Below are positions 1 through 9,796 of a stretch of DNA of 64,000 bases, piece by piece. Source of the stretch: Phytopythium helicoides (Eukaryota > Oomycota > Peronosporomycetes > Pythiales > Pythiaceae). Below the pieces are notes generated by a model. The model did no database searches, was not told the DNA's origin, and saw only the letters and a program-made list of their open reading frames with translations. The stretch is from contig JANFNE010000008.1 of the NCBI GenBank assembly GCA_024867545.1, positions 1,076,501 to 1,140,500 of the forward strand. The letters run 5' to 3'. The stretch's first letter is position 1, and each line of letters starts with the position of its first letter. Both the position numbers and the translations under genes were made by a program.

Positions 1-1056
1 CAGCACTGTCTTGCTCACAAAGCTCATTCCATAATGGAACGACACGTACGAGCGGTTCGGTCCCATCGCTTGGCAAAGCTCTATATCGTTCTCGACCAGT
101 GGCAAGATCGTTCGTCCGCTAATGATGTATCCATCCACCGTCTTGACGCGAGTGAGCACGTACAGCGCGCTGTAGAACCGAGACTCACGCGGAAAGTAAA
201 TATTGCGCGCCATGATGAGCGTATCGTCGTTCAGCCGCTGAAGGACACGGAGGTGGAGGTCTCGCACCTGAAAACCTTTGGTCTGGTCGCCGAGTGTCAG
301 TACTTGCCATGTTTTCCCAATCAGCTCGTTGGTGTCTTCATGTGAAAATGACTTGGAAAACAGGAAAGAGGCGGCTCCGGCTTCCACCGACCTATGGTCT
401 TGCCATCCGAGCACATTGGTCGCGGCACTTCCAGTACTGCTCGCCTCCGCCAGTCGCATGTACTTGACAGTATCCAAGTAGCTCTCCCTTGCCAGACCGG
501 CAACCGTCGACGGCGTCAGCTCTGGCAGCAGCGGCAGCACTCGCTGTACCCACGCGAACTCTCCCCAGTCGTCCATCGACTCATCGGCTTCAATCCGTAC
601 ATCTCCTGTCTTCTGTGCGAGCTCCGGCTGCCTCGTGTCTTCTCCGCAGTCGACACCTTCCCCATCGCGTGACGCAAGCAGAGCGGAGAGCTCCGAGTGG
701 AACGCAACCTGCTCGTCCAACTGCCGCCTGAGCGCCGTCTGCTCCCTCCCCAGCCTTTCCACCTCCGCCACTGGGTCCAGCGCGTCCAAGCCGCGCCGGT
801 CTGCCGCTCCTTCACGGCCTTCGACATCCTCTCGCCGCAGCTCCAGCGTCGCCAGCCGCGCCTCGAGCGCCTCGATCGTCGCCCGCAGACCCGACAGCTC
901 CTTCTGCTTGCGCTCGCGGCCGCGCCGCATGGCCTCGCGGTTGCGCCGCCGCCGCATCTCGAGCTGTCGCTCCGTCAGCGGCGGCCGCACGCGCTTGGGC
1001 CCCGGCGCTCGCCCCGCTCCATCCGCCGCCGCCGCGCCGCCACCAAGTGGGTTCAT
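1..1056 (-). CDS. bZIP transcription factor (bZIP-1), 3' end outside window
   Basis: Predicted DNA-binding transcription factor. The frame is open from ATG 1056 down to base 1 with no stop, giving 352 codons, so the C-terminus lies beyond the window. A basic region at about residues 35-50 reads RRRRNREAMRRGRERKQ, with the invariant Asn at 39 and Arg 8 residues later, followed by a Leu-containing heptad stretch. The canonical Ala-Ala and Ser/Cys of bZIPs are replaced by Ala-Met and Gly, a pattern shared with the other bZIPs here. The remaining ~250 residues form the conserved C-terminal domain seen in bZIP-2 and bZIP-3. It is divergent from bZIP-2 with a 392-bp shared promoter. No intron is needed. 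The family is well supported; target genes are unknown. Confidence 0.85.
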   Translation of the reverse strand, partial: MNPLGGGAAAADGAGRAPGPKRVRPPLTERQLEMRRRRNREAMRRGRERKQKELSGLRATIEALEARLATLELRREDVEGREGAADRRGLDALDPVAEVERLGREQTALRRQLDEQVAFHSELSALLASRDGEGVDCGEDTRQPELAQKTGDVRIEADESMDDWGEFAWVQRVLPLLPELTPSTVAGLARESYLDTVKYMRLAEASSTGSAATNVLGWQDHRSVEAGAASFLFSKSFSHEDTNELIGKTWQVLTLGDQTKGFQVRDLHLRVLQRLNDDTLIMARNIYFPRESRFYSALYVLTRVKTVDGYIISGRTILPLVENDIELCQAMGPNRSYVSFHYGMSFVSKTVL

Positions 1057-1220
1057 CTTTCGACCGGAATGCCCATTGTAAAGTCCACGGCGGAGGATGG
1101 GACGCACGCACGTTGCCGTTTACTTATACCAAGGTGGTCGACAGTTACCTCTTGTTTTCGAAGGGAATATAATAACAGAGGTATATGGCCTCCATCTATT
1201 GGGTATATTTTCGCGAACCA

Positions 1221-1231
1221 GCCAATCACAG
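1221..1231 (+). promoter_or_regulatory. CCAAT-box-like element between divergent bZIP genes
   Basis: GCCAATCACAG lies in the 392-bp intergenic region between the bZIP-1 and bZIP-2 start codons. The same 11-mer occurs upstream of bZIP-3 (11456-11466), and a close variant lies between bZIP-8 and bZIP-9 (61523). CCAAT boxes are normally bound by NF-Y; its role here is inference. Confidence 0.35.
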
Positions 1232-1448
1232 CTAGAGTTGCATATCTATGTGGTGCACACTCGACATCTATCAAATTTGGAGAGGTAGCGCAACCTATCG
1301 TCCAGTTTCCCGCTGACACCTCGCGTAAATCCTCATTGTAGTTGATATTGTAATCCCAGCTACCCCACCCGTACGACTTTGTAAAGTCTACGATGCACCT
1401 TGGCGCAAGCTGATCCGGCGGCCAGTGCAAGACCGACCGGCGGAGACC

Positions 1449-2579
1449 ATGGCGGAGGCCGAGGCGGCGGCCGCCAAGGCGCAGCGGCTGCTGGAGCTGC
1501 GGCGCAAGCGCAACCGCGACTCCATGCGACGTGCGCGCGTGCGCCAGCGAGCCGAGCGCGGGCGCATGCAGCTCATGATCGACCAGCTGGAGGCGCAGCT
1601 GCACGCGCTGCTGCGGCGCCAGCAGCTCGACGAGCAGGACCCGACGACCACCAGCTACGCGCTGTCGCGCTATGGGCGGCTGCTGACGGACGGCGAGGAG
1701 CTCAGGAGGCAGAACAGCGTGCTGCAGAGGGACATCCGCGAGCACGAGGCGTTCCAGTCGCGCGTGGCCAGGGAGACCGAGGACGAGCTTGAGGACGTGC
1801 GCGGGCTCGGCATGCAGCCCGCGGGCAGATCCGGGACGAGCGGGAGCTCAGCCGAGGAAGAGGATGGAGGTGCCGTAAGCCCACTGCCGGCGTGGCTCAC
1901 GGCGGAGAGGAAAAAGGAGCTCATCTCCTTCGCGGTCGACATGTTCCTGACGAACGCTGAGCGCACGGACGCGCTCATGGAGCACGCCAACCTGGTGCTC
2001 GGGTGGAAGGACAAGCGCGGCGTCTTCGACAGCACCTGGGCGCAGTTCGTGCAGACAAAGGAGTTCCCCAACGAGAGTGCCGAGGCGCTGCTTGCGCGCA
2101 CATGGGCCGCATCCACCAACATCAAACAGATGAGCAAGATGCTGTCCTGGGCAACAGGCATGAAGCTGCTGCACCGTCTCAGCGACAGTGCGATCATCAT
2201 CGCGCGCGTGCTGCACCTGCCCAACACGGCTGACCCAGACCACCCCATTCTCTACCGCTACACGTTACTGGTCTTCAAGGCGCCGATCGACGACGGATAC
2301 GTGGTTTGCACGCAGACCATCAACCTAGACGGTGCAGACGGAGTCGAACAGAGCCTGTCACAGAAGGCGCTAAAGCAGACAGGGATGCCGCTCGTCACCA
2401 TGTACGGACTCGCCTTCACGCGAATGAAAGGCGGCTCTGGCTGCCGAGTGCAGCTTTCAGGTAGGACTAGTGACGGACAGCTCTCGTACGCGCACAAAGT
2501 GATCATCGAGTCGCTTCCAGCAGTGCTGCGGTGGGAAAACGCCTGTGTTGCACCCATTCTGCGTGTTGCAGGTTTCTGA
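1449..2579 (+). CDS. bZIP transcription factor (bZIP-2)
   Basis: Predicted nuclear transcription factor of 376 aa. ATG 1449 lies in a strong context (gaccATGG); the open frame extends a further 8 codons only from a GTG. The basic region at about residues 18-35 (RRKRNRDSMRRARVRQR) has the invariant Asn at 22. The canonical second Ala is Met and the Ser/Cys position is Ala. A zipper-like stretch with Leu/Met follows (about 40-60), then an acidic Ser-rich linker. The C-terminal domain is conserved with bZIP-1 and bZIP-3; its hallmarks are a GWxD segment, a threonine-rich TWAAST-type motif and a terminal WENA segment. It is single-exon and divergent from bZIP-1. Oomycete proteins of this general build are, from memory, often labelled 'M96 mating-specific' family; function is not established. 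Confidence 0.87.
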   Translation: MAEAEAAAAKAQRLLELRRKRNRDSMRRARVRQRAERGRMQLMIDQLEAQLHALLRRQQLDEQDPTTTSYALSRYGRLLTDGEELRRQNSVLQRDIREHEAFQSRVARETEDELEDVRGLGMQPAGRSGTSGSSAEEEDGGAVSPLPAWLTAERKKELISFAVDMFLTNAERTDALMEHANLVLGWKDKRGVFDSTWAQFVQTKEFPNESAEALLARTWAASTNIKQMSKMLSWATGMKLLHRLSDSAIIIARVLHLPNTADPDHPILYRYTLLVFKAPIDDGYVVCTQTINLDGADGVEQSLSQKALKQTGMPLVTMYGLAFTRMKGGSGCRVQLSGRTSDGQLSYAHKVIIESLPAVLRWENACVAPILRVAGF

Positions 2580-2674
2580 CAAGACCGTAGATTGTACAGG
2601 TAAATGAACACGGCAGAATGCTAATTCATCGAGACACGGAAAAGAAATCTCCGCACCAACGAGTCTCTCTTACC

Positions 2675-3772
2675 CTATGGCTTCACTTTCCCACTCTCCA
2701 ACATTGCGAATTGGTTGTTGGTCGATCCTGGTGATGAAATAGGTCCGCCCTCTTCAACGTCATGAATTGATGGCTTTGCTTGCAACTTGTCCTTTTTGGT
2801 GACCGCAAGAAACGTGACCAGAAGCGCAATAAGTCCCAGGAAGATCGTGCTCGTGATCGTAGTGCCGAGGTTGAGGCCGGCTTTCCATCCTGATGGCAAG
2901 TCAGCGGCCAACGAACCAGACGAGGAGCTGCCTGAGAGCGAGGATTTAGACAACGAGCTCGATCCTAATCCAGATCCAGACCCTCCATCGTCCGTCTCAG
3001 CAGGGTTCTGGGAGAGTAGGTCGCCTAATGACGCTCCAAGTGGTTGTGTGAGCACGTACACAATCCAGAATCCCAGCACACCGTTGATCACTTTTCGCCA
3101 CCACAGAAGGCTCACGATAACGATGCATCCTGCAAAGAGCACAAGCGAGTTGCCGTAGCCAATGTCGAGCTTCTCCGCAATCAGGTCTCCCGCAGCAGTA
3201 CCAAGGGCAAATGTCACCAGCACTGTGAGCCAGTACCAAGCTTCACGACGCCGAGTGTAGATGGTGTGGATCGACAGATCGTGTTTGCAGCGATACCAGC
3301 CGAAGAATACGAGCTGTAGCAACACAAAAAAGACCGGGGCCGTGATCTCCAGTGGGACATTGAGATTGTCGGTCAAGTTGTCTGACAGCAACGTGCCCAC
3401 CGTGCTGATGGCGACAATGACAAACCAATAGACTGGAGCAACATAGCCGCTGAGCTTGAACTGTACGGCGAGTGCCACAAGCAAAATTGCGAGCATGGTT
3501 CCAGAGGTTCCCGCGAGTCCGAGACCTGCATCCGCGTTGAGAAAGTCGGCGAAAGTCTCGCCAACGGTAGTCGCGAGAACCTTGACGATCCAGAAGTAGA
3601 TGGTGACTTGGGGCACCTTGACGGCGACAGTCTCGTCAAAGAATCCCATCGCACAAAGCTGATAAGATTGGAAGCAGCTTGTTGCTGGAGCTGGCTCGAC
3701 GAGGTGAAATTGGATTGTGATGAGAGACGCATTGCTGTTGCTGTTTGAGCCAGGCGCGACGACGGATCTCAT
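2675..3772 (-). CDS. DUF347-type (COG4705-like) multipass membrane protein
   Basis: Integral membrane protein of 365 aa with unknown transport or scaffolding role. The N-terminal half contains the family hallmark KVPQVTIYFW, then KVLATTVGETFADFL. Three weaker internal repeats have the same helix-G-D spacing (TVGTLLSDNL, ALGTAAGDLI, PLGASLGDLL), which is the repeated unit of DUF347. About eight hydrophobic helices are visible. A Ser/Gly-rich loop (about residues 265-295) precedes the last helix and a short Lys-rich cytosolic-type tail. ATG 3772 opens the frame, but an internal Met at about residue 42 (3649) sits just before the family core and is a plausible alternative start. DUF347 is far better known in bacteria, so an old horizontal origin is possible but not shown here. 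Confidence 0.82.
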   Translation of the reverse strand: MRSVVAPGSNSNSNASLITIQFHLVEPAPATSCFQSYQLCAMGFFDETVAVKVPQVTIYFWIVKVLATTVGETFADFLNADAGLGLAGTSGTMLAILLVALAVQFKLSGYVAPVYWFVIVAISTVGTLLSDNLTDNLNVPLEITAPVFFVLLQLVFFGWYRCKHDLSIHTIYTRRREAWYWLTVLVTFALGTAAGDLIAEKLDIGYGNSLVLFAGCIVIVSLLWWRKVINGVLGFWIVYVLTQPLGASLGDLLSQNPAETDDGGSGSGLGSSSLSKSSLSGSSSSGSLAADLPSGWKAGLNLGTTITSTIFLGLIALLVTFLAVTKKDKLQAKPSIHDVEEGGPISSPGSTNNQFAMLESGKVKP

Positions 3773-4356
3773 GAGGCAAAGATATGGTAACCGTCCTGAG
3801 CATTCTGTGCTCCAAGTTTACAAGCAAACCCAGCCGGAAGTTTTACTGAACAGATTCTGTTTGACTTTCCGTTGAGCCGGGGTTGGACAGTGGTGGTTTG
3901 GCAGGATTTGATCCTGAAGGAAGGAGTTTTCGACGACGAAAACTTTTCTTGTTGACTTCAACAGCAATTTGCCGAGTCCTCACTTGAGGAATGAACACCT
4001 AATAATATTAATAGCATGCTAGTTGCTGTGCTTTGTGGGAGGCTCGACATCTGCTTTCGAAAGGTGGAAGAGGCTGAGTGGATATTCTGGGACTCACGTC
4101 ACCATTGGTCGAAGTGAACTCTCTTGCTCCGCCTTTCACCTGACGTGCGCCATTGTTTACAACTGACCTTGGCGCGTGCGGACGGAAATCAAACACCAGC
4201 TGGTATGATCATCTTCGAGCTCTCCATGATTTGCTCGAAGGCATACCACGCTAACTTCATCTCGCAGCCTCTTGTAGCGGTCAACCTCATAAAACGAAGG
4301 CAATGCCAATACTTTGCAGTTTGAATTCTAGTATCTAGGTTGGCCATTAGAGTACT
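3773..4356. other. Intergenic, no gene seen
   Basis: This 584-bp stretch separates the DUF347 gene start from the 3' end of the first START/FYVE-like gene. It is more AT-rich than its neighbours, with only short unconvincing ORFs. It presumably holds the DUF347 promoter. Confidence 0.5.
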
Positions 4357-5914
4357 TCATGCTGGTAGCAGATTGATTTTTGATCGTTCATTTTCGTCGG
4401 CAAGCGTCGCGCTCAGGTCAATGCCGCTGCTGCCAGTGCTCATCAGATCCGGTCTGGCTTCTAGCTGAAGCTCCTCGACCTGAAGTTGTCGCGCTGGGAA
4501 GTTTTTGACAGCGACGAAACATGGTAGACAGAAGTCGAATGGCCGTGCCTGGTATGGATGTCCCTTACAGTCCGGTCGCGCTCGCACTGCAAGAGCCTTG
4601 GTGATCCGGCACTTGCTACACGCCCACTGCAATAGTAATACCAGTGTGATTGTCAGTCACGTGGTGGTTTACAACTACAGGCAAAGCTGATTCACTTACA
4701 TAGTGGCACAAGCAGCAACGCGTACCCTGGGTCCCAAAGAGAGATCCCAACGACTTCGTGCAATGTACACACGCTGAAGGAGCTGACATCGACGGCCGAG
4801 CTGCGACAATGTCGTCTAGAATTTCGGACGAGGTGACAGCCCCAGTAGAGTTGCTCGAACTCCTCTTGATGTGCTCTCTGTGCTGCTGACGACGACGCTC
4901 CCGTGCCTGTCTCAAGAACCACGACAGCTTCTTGCGGACTGCACTATCAACGGGGCTCGACAGACTCAGTAGCTTCTTGGCGGCGTCTTGCAAGACGAAG
5001 AATGTCATGGCTGCACCACGAGGATCCAGCACGATCTGAATGAATGTCTCCACTTGCTGCTGGTTTGCAAGCTGCCGAAACACGGCACAGTACGAAAGCA
5101 GCCCGCGCACAACTTGCTGGTCTCTTCGCTCTGGTAGATCTTGATGAACGACAGACTGCGCGACACCATAGCCAATACGCTCGCCCGTGGTGCGCGTGAC
5201 AGTTGTCCCTGACTTCATCAGCACGAGGAAGTCGCGGTCGCGAATGAGAGGGCTACCGCCACCGTTGAGCATCCACGCGACAATGAGTGCGTTGAAGGGA
5301 TGCCTCTCGCTGGGACTCTCAATAGTGCCGAGCACGGCAGCGTCCGTCATGCCATCCTTCTCGAACAGGCCGCGCCGCAGAATGCTCGATGCGTCGGTAG
5401 CTATGAGTCCGTACAGGATGTCGTCAACCTCACCTGACACGCGTCCGGTCGTGACGAGCGCGGGCACCTTGGTGTTCGCAGAGAGAGCTGACGCAGGTCC
5501 AATCTCGACCGACGCAAGTGCATCGGCGATGCTAAATAAACTCTGACCTGCACGTTGGTCGTCGTCTTCATCAACCGACCCAGTAGAGCCCGACACAGAC
5601 GAAGCCTCTCCTGCGCTGTGGCTGGCGTTGCCACTGCTGACGCTCGCGCTCTGGCTGCTGCTGTTTCCGGGGATATTGTCTTTGTTCGAGTCCCGGTCAC
5701 TCCCACTGCGCTCACGATACACACGCGCGTTCTCCTTGGAGCGCATGAGCTTCCATCGTCCACGATCCATGTGCCCATTGCGTCGGAAGGCAAAGTCTTC
5801 GTACAGCGCCAGCGTCTCGCGCACGCTCTCGTCCACGATGCTCGCGTACTCGCGACGGTCCGCGTCCGTCAGGCGAATGGATGGCAGCGCGGCATTTCGT
5901 CGGCGGTCGCCCAT
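4357..5914 (-). CDS. START-like domain plus FYVE-like zinc finger protein (copy 1, two exons)
   Basis: Predicted 494-aa protein, probably a membrane or phosphoinositide/lipid-associated regulator. Exon 1 is 5914..4700 and exon 2 is 4626..4357; the 73-bp intron runs GTAAGT to TGCAG. Joining them in phase restores a complete zinc finger with pairs C382/C385, C400/C403, C408/C411 and C438/C441, the intron falling inside the finger just before Trp406. Residues ~15-340 are START-like and align with the other two copies (a WKLMRSKENARVYR motif near residue 55 and an SGTTVTRTTGERIGYGV segment). The frame opens two codons earlier at a GTG, so ATG 5914 is used. The classical R+HHCR motif of FYVE fingers is absent, so 'FYVE-like' is the safer name. 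Ligand unknown. Confidence 0.85.
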
Positions 5915-6826
5915 AGCCACCGGTAGGCTGGCTCCGGGTCGAAAGTAAGAGTGGTTGGCCGCGGTCTGCGAAAGCTCGGTCTCCGATGCTCGTAAAGCCG
6001 GCTACGTTGACAACGGCGGTGGTGCCACAGTCTACATCGCCCCAATCGTTCCCTCCGTTCCGACGTGCATCGGCTTGGACTGGACCTGCAACAGCACAAT
6101 CTCGGCCGAGAAGTGGGACGGTCTCCGTGCATTTGCTCGGGAACAGGACGGACTATACACGTGAGGTTCGTCGTCGTGGCGTCGCTCGGCGGTCCGGTCT
6201 GGTCCGGAGTGCTCCACTCTCAACGAAGGAGCGCATTCTGATTGCATCACTTTGATGTCGAAGGTCTCTCCAGGCTGTCTCGACGTCGAAACCAACCATG
6301 AGGAGATCAGCCAGACCGAGAAGGACAGTGGCATGCATCATCTCCCGCAACCGAACGACGCCTGGTGCTTTACGTCCCACAGTGCTGTTTGGCGCAGTCG
6401 CTCCGCAAGCCTTGACACACCTGCTTCCTCTGCTCAACCTGGGTTCAATGCTGTCAATGCTGCGGCAAGAGCGGCGAGGAACGCTGGCTCTCGCGGACCG
6501 TGCGCTTTGTCATGAGTGCAAAGCATGAGCTTCTAAGCAATCGGGAGTCTCGCTTCTACTAACGATCTGTAGCGCGTACGTGAGCAATCTCGTTCGCGCC
6601 GTACACCTACTCCATGCTCGTCGCCAGATCGCTTCCAGTTCCGTTGCTTTGCCGCGAACAACATGCGCTACCTGACCTGTACTCGGCCCCGAGTGCGCGG
6701 TCATTGAAGTGCACCAAGTTGAAGCTGGTAGAGCTCTTGGTCACATCTCTCCGTGGCGAGGTGGACACCCAGGCACGCCACGCTACTTGACGACACATTG
6801 ACATGAGCAAGGCATGGCGTGCGCGG
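5915..6826. other. Intergenic, no gene seen
   Basis: This is a 912-bp stretch between the START/FYVE-like copy 1 promoter and the 3' end of the TMEM19-like gene. Short ORFs exist on both strands (up to ~94 aa), but none shows a recognisable domain or consistent coding character. Confidence 0.45.
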
Positions 6827-7808
6827 CTACGAGAACATCCAGCGCGCGACCTGCCCGCTCACCGCCGTGATGAGCACGACTGACACGAGGTTGACCTGCG
6901 CGTTGGTGAGCACGTCCAAGCCCGAGATGCGCTTGGCCTCGTTGATTGCAACCCCTTCGGCGCAAATCTGCTCCTTGCTCGGGTCGTACCGCGACTCCTG
7001 CAGCGTCGCGCCAAGCAACGAGTCGACGAGCGAACCCAGCAAACCGGTGGCAGCTCCTAGCACCACGACTTGCACTTGGGCGTCGTCCCAGTTCGACGCA
7101 GCCGTTGCCAGCAAATACACCACGCCGATGAAGGCTCCGCCGAGCGCCGAGGCCGCAGTGCCTAACAGCGAAACGCCACCGTTGGTCCCCGGCGGCACGC
7201 ACTTGAGCGTCGTGATGAGTCGCGGAGGGCTCGAGCTCAGCACGCCAAGCTCCGACGCCCACGTGTCGGCCGTGCAGCACGCGTAGTGGCCGACAAACCC
7301 CGCGAGCAGGTGGCTGCGCATCGGCGCGGCGTCAAAGTCGATCACCAGCGCGTCTTCCTCGCGCACGAAGACCAGATAGACGGCGATAGCCGTCGCCAGC
7401 AGGCTGCACGCCAGCACCTGCGACGTCCTTGAGTCAGCGCCACCTCGCCACTTCCACCTCCCCCGCAAGCCATGCAGCCGACCTGAGCCGCCGAGCGCTG
7501 GCCGCCGACCTTGTAGTTGGCGTCGAGCGCCTGCTTGGTACCCTCGCGCACGCGCGTGAGCCTGCTCCCTGACAAGTAGAAGCCCAGCAGCAGCGCGCCT
7601 AGGCGGCAACTCGAGCGTCAGCGAGATCCGCGCCTTTCTCCAACTTGGCAGCGCACGTACCAAAGCGCAGGCCCGCCGAGAGCGTCAGTAGCCCCACGAC
7701 GAAGGCCGCGGCCGCCCCCGACGCGTCCAGCGAGCGCTTGCGTAGCCCCCGAGCGGCCATGAGCGACGCCAGCAGCGCCGCCGCGGCCACCTGCAGCACC
7801 GTCGCCAT
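6827..7808 (-). CDS. TMEM19 / DUF92 family integral membrane protein (three exons)
   Basis: Predicted 284-aa multipass membrane protein. Exons are 7808..7661, 7598..7483 and 7417..6827, with introns of 62 bp (GTACGT..CCTAG) and 65 bp (GTCGGC..CGCAG). Splicing rebuilds the family sequence continuously: an N-terminal helix and SLDASGAAAAFVVG, then LSGSRLTRVREGTKQALD with YKVGGQRS, then ADTWASELG, SSPRLITT, PPGTNGGVSLLG and GLLGSLVDSLLGATLQ. All of these are TMEM19/DUF92 hallmarks, and the length is close to the family norm of about 300 aa. Plant members include a phytyl-phosphate kinase (VTE6), while the animal protein is uncharacterised, so the activity here is open. The gene is divergent from START/FYVE-like copy 2. 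The second donor (GTCGGC) is weak but gives the correct protein. Confidence 0.85.
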
Positions 7809-8033
7809 GGTGCTGATGATGCTCTTGGGTGGATCGGAAACTGCTCTTGGAGATGGGCACAGCGGTTGGCGAGCGCGTTTGCTCTTGGAAGGGAGGTGGA
7901 CTGCTCCTCAAGTGAGCGCAACCGGTTGCACCGGCTGCGTACGGTAGATATCGGTTGGCTGAACAGTAGGCAACTGTAAGTTCGTGGCTGTCAGCGGCTT
8001 CAAGCGAGCCAGACCAGCTGCCACATCTTGCAG

Positions 8034-8044
8034 TCTACCGTAGA
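8034..8044. promoter_or_regulatory. Palindromic TCTACCGTAGA element
   Basis: A perfect palindrome of two 5-base arms around one base. Its reverse complement, TCTACGGTAGA, recurs at 8313-8323 in the same divergent promoter region, with a half-match (TACGGTAGA) at 7940. Related matches lie upstream of bZIP genes at 35857 and 61333. Possible transcription-factor site; role is inferred only from position and recurrence. Confidence 0.4.
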
Positions 8045-8312
8045 TTCCAGCGGGCTATCACCGCACCGTAACGTTTCAGTGGGGGAGGTGTAGCATAGCG
8101 TCACTGGCGTGTCATGGCTCGGCATTGGGATTAACTCGAGCAAAGGCGGCGGCGCCCGGACTTTCCATCTCGATGAGGCGTGGGTGGCGGTGCAGCCAGC
8201 GCTTCATGTGCGCTCTCTCGCGCAGAATGCTCAAGTCGCCTCACGCACGTAGGGACGACGAGCGAAGCGGGTGCAGGTCGGCGCCCTATCTCTCCCCGCT
8301 GACTTCCTGCAA

Positions 8313-8323
8313 TCTACGGTAGA
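8313..8323. promoter_or_regulatory. Palindromic TCTACGGTAGA element, 150 bp upstream of START/FYVE-like copy 2
   Basis: Second palindrome of the pair in this intergenic region. The match to the bZIP-8/9 intergenic region extends beyond the palindrome. 8311-8333 and 61331-61353 share AATCTACGGTA, one mismatched base, then AAACAGCCG. Confidence 0.4.
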
Positions 8324-8470
8324 AACAGCCGCGGTCTGATCTGACTGCTCTTCAGCGCAGAGTCGATGCTGAACCGCGATCTCTTGGTCTCAGTATGCCG
8401 CAATCGTTGAGGATCGGCCTTCACGCCGGACGCGACCCGAGCCCACTCCCGCATTCGCCCCCGGCCCGAC

Positions 8471-9796
8471 ATGGCGGCGCGCAACGTCTCGGCGGCCTCG
8501 CTGCCGCGCATGAGCTTCTCCAAGGACGACGAGCTGCGCTACCGCGAGGTGGCGGCGGCCGTCGTGTCCGAGACTGTCGCACTCTATGAGGAATTCCTGT
8601 ACGCACGCGGCCGCAGCGTCGACAAGCAGCGATGGAAGCTCGTCAAGGAGCGCGACTCGGTCTTCGTCTACCGCGCCAGGGGGAAGCCCGGCGCCAAGCG
8701 GAGCGCCGCCGAGGGGTACACGAGCGACGACAGCGGCGGACGGCCGCATCTCGCGTCCCAGAGCAGCGGGACCTACTCGCAGTACGGACACCTGCGCGAC
8801 GCAGAGAGCAGCGGCGCGTCCAGTATCGACACGACCGGCATGGGGCCCGGAGCTGCACTCGCGGCCAAGAGCAGACTGCCCGTTATGATCGCCACGGCGG
8901 CCATCCCAGGATCGATTGAGGACGCCATGTACGGAGCCTACGTCGACGACTCGGCGTCCTTCCGCCGCCGGTCCTTTTATCAGCAGGATCAGGCAGACGA
9001 CTGCGTCATGCTGGCCACCATCGACACGCCCACCAAGGAAGAGCCCTTCCGCTTCCTAGGACTTGCGTGGATCCTGCGCAACTTCAACGGACTTGGCGCC
9101 GTCGTCAAGAGCAGAGACTTCCTCTTCATCCAGAGCACCGGAATGACCCGCACCTCCCGCGGAGAGCAGGTCGGCTACGCCATCATGCACTCGGTGCCTC
9201 ACCGAGACCTGCCGGAGCTCCAGGAGCTCGGCATCGTGCGTGGACAGATGAGTGTCTGCGCGCTCTCGCGGCAGATGGGCGACCAAGTCGTTGATGTGTT
9301 CATGCAGACTGTTATGCACCCGGGTGGGAATGTCGCCAACTTCATCAGCCTACCCGAGACCGCCACGGCCATGCTCGCGGCTGGCAAGCCCATGACAAGC
9401 GCGCACATGAAGAAGCTCTTTTGGGTTATGCGCTTGCGCGCCAAGGCGAGCGTATCGGGTCCGATCTCACCTGCATCTTCGATCTCGTCGGGTGGTGGGG
9501 CTCTTGGAGCCTCGGTCATCAGCCATACCCGTCGCCAGCCACAGGAGTCGGATCACTGCTCATCGTGCAAGAAGGCGTTCGGGCGGCTGTTCTCGGGCGG
9601 TGGCACCTTCTGTCAGATCTGCCAGCAGCACGTGTGCTCGCGTTGCAGCGTCAGCAAAAAGATCGTCATCGACGCGACCGAGAAGGCCATAGTCGTGCGC
9701 CCATTCAACTTTTGCATCGCCTGCACGCTCTCGACCCGCGGCTACTCCGCGCTCCAGGTGCATTCGGAGGAGCTGTCCCAGCGTCAGCGCTTTTGA
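8471..9796 (+). CDS. START-like domain plus FYVE-like zinc finger protein (copy 2)
   Basis: Intronless 441-aa protein. Residues ~15-330 form the START-like region shared with copies 1 and 3: RWKLVKERDSVFVYRAR near 55-70, EEPFRFLGLAWILR, and MTRTSRGEQVGYAIMHSV, the latter typical of this oomycete family. A Ser/Gly-rich linker leads to a C-terminal eight-cysteine finger with pairs C363/C366, C381/C384, C389/C392 and C415/C418. The third pair is HVCSRC rather than the RHHCR of classical FYVE domains, so phosphatidylinositol-3-phosphate binding is not assured. ATG 8471 is in good context. It is divergent from the TMEM19-like gene, with 662 bp between start codons containing two TCTAC-GTAGA palindromes. 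Confidence 0.87.
   Translation: MAARNVSAASLPRMSFSKDDELRYREVAAAVVSETVALYEEFLYARGRSVDKQRWKLVKERDSVFVYRARGKPGAKRSAAEGYTSDDSGGRPHLASQSSGTYSQYGHLRDAESSGASSIDTTGMGPGAALAAKSRLPVMIATAAIPGSIEDAMYGAYVDDSASFRRRSFYQQDQADDCVMLATIDTPTKEEPFRFLGLAWILRNFNGLGAVVKSRDFLFIQSTGMTRTSRGEQVGYAIMHSVPHRDLPELQELGIVRGQMSVCALSRQMGDQVVDVFMQTVMHPGGNVANFISLPETATAMLAAGKPMTSAHMKKLFWVMRLRAKASVSGPISPASSISSGGGALGASVISHTRRQPQESDHCSSCKKAFGRLFSGGGTFCQICQQHVCSRCSVSKKIVIDATEKAIVVRPFNFCIACTLSTRGYSALQVHSEELSQRQRF

Noticed and set aside
1053..1745. 230-aa minus-strand ORF spanning the bZIP-1/bZIP-2 intergenic region
   Set aside because: It is antisense to bZIP-2 with composition dictated by that gene (repeated HAPA/RARA runs) and crosses both promoters; no domain.
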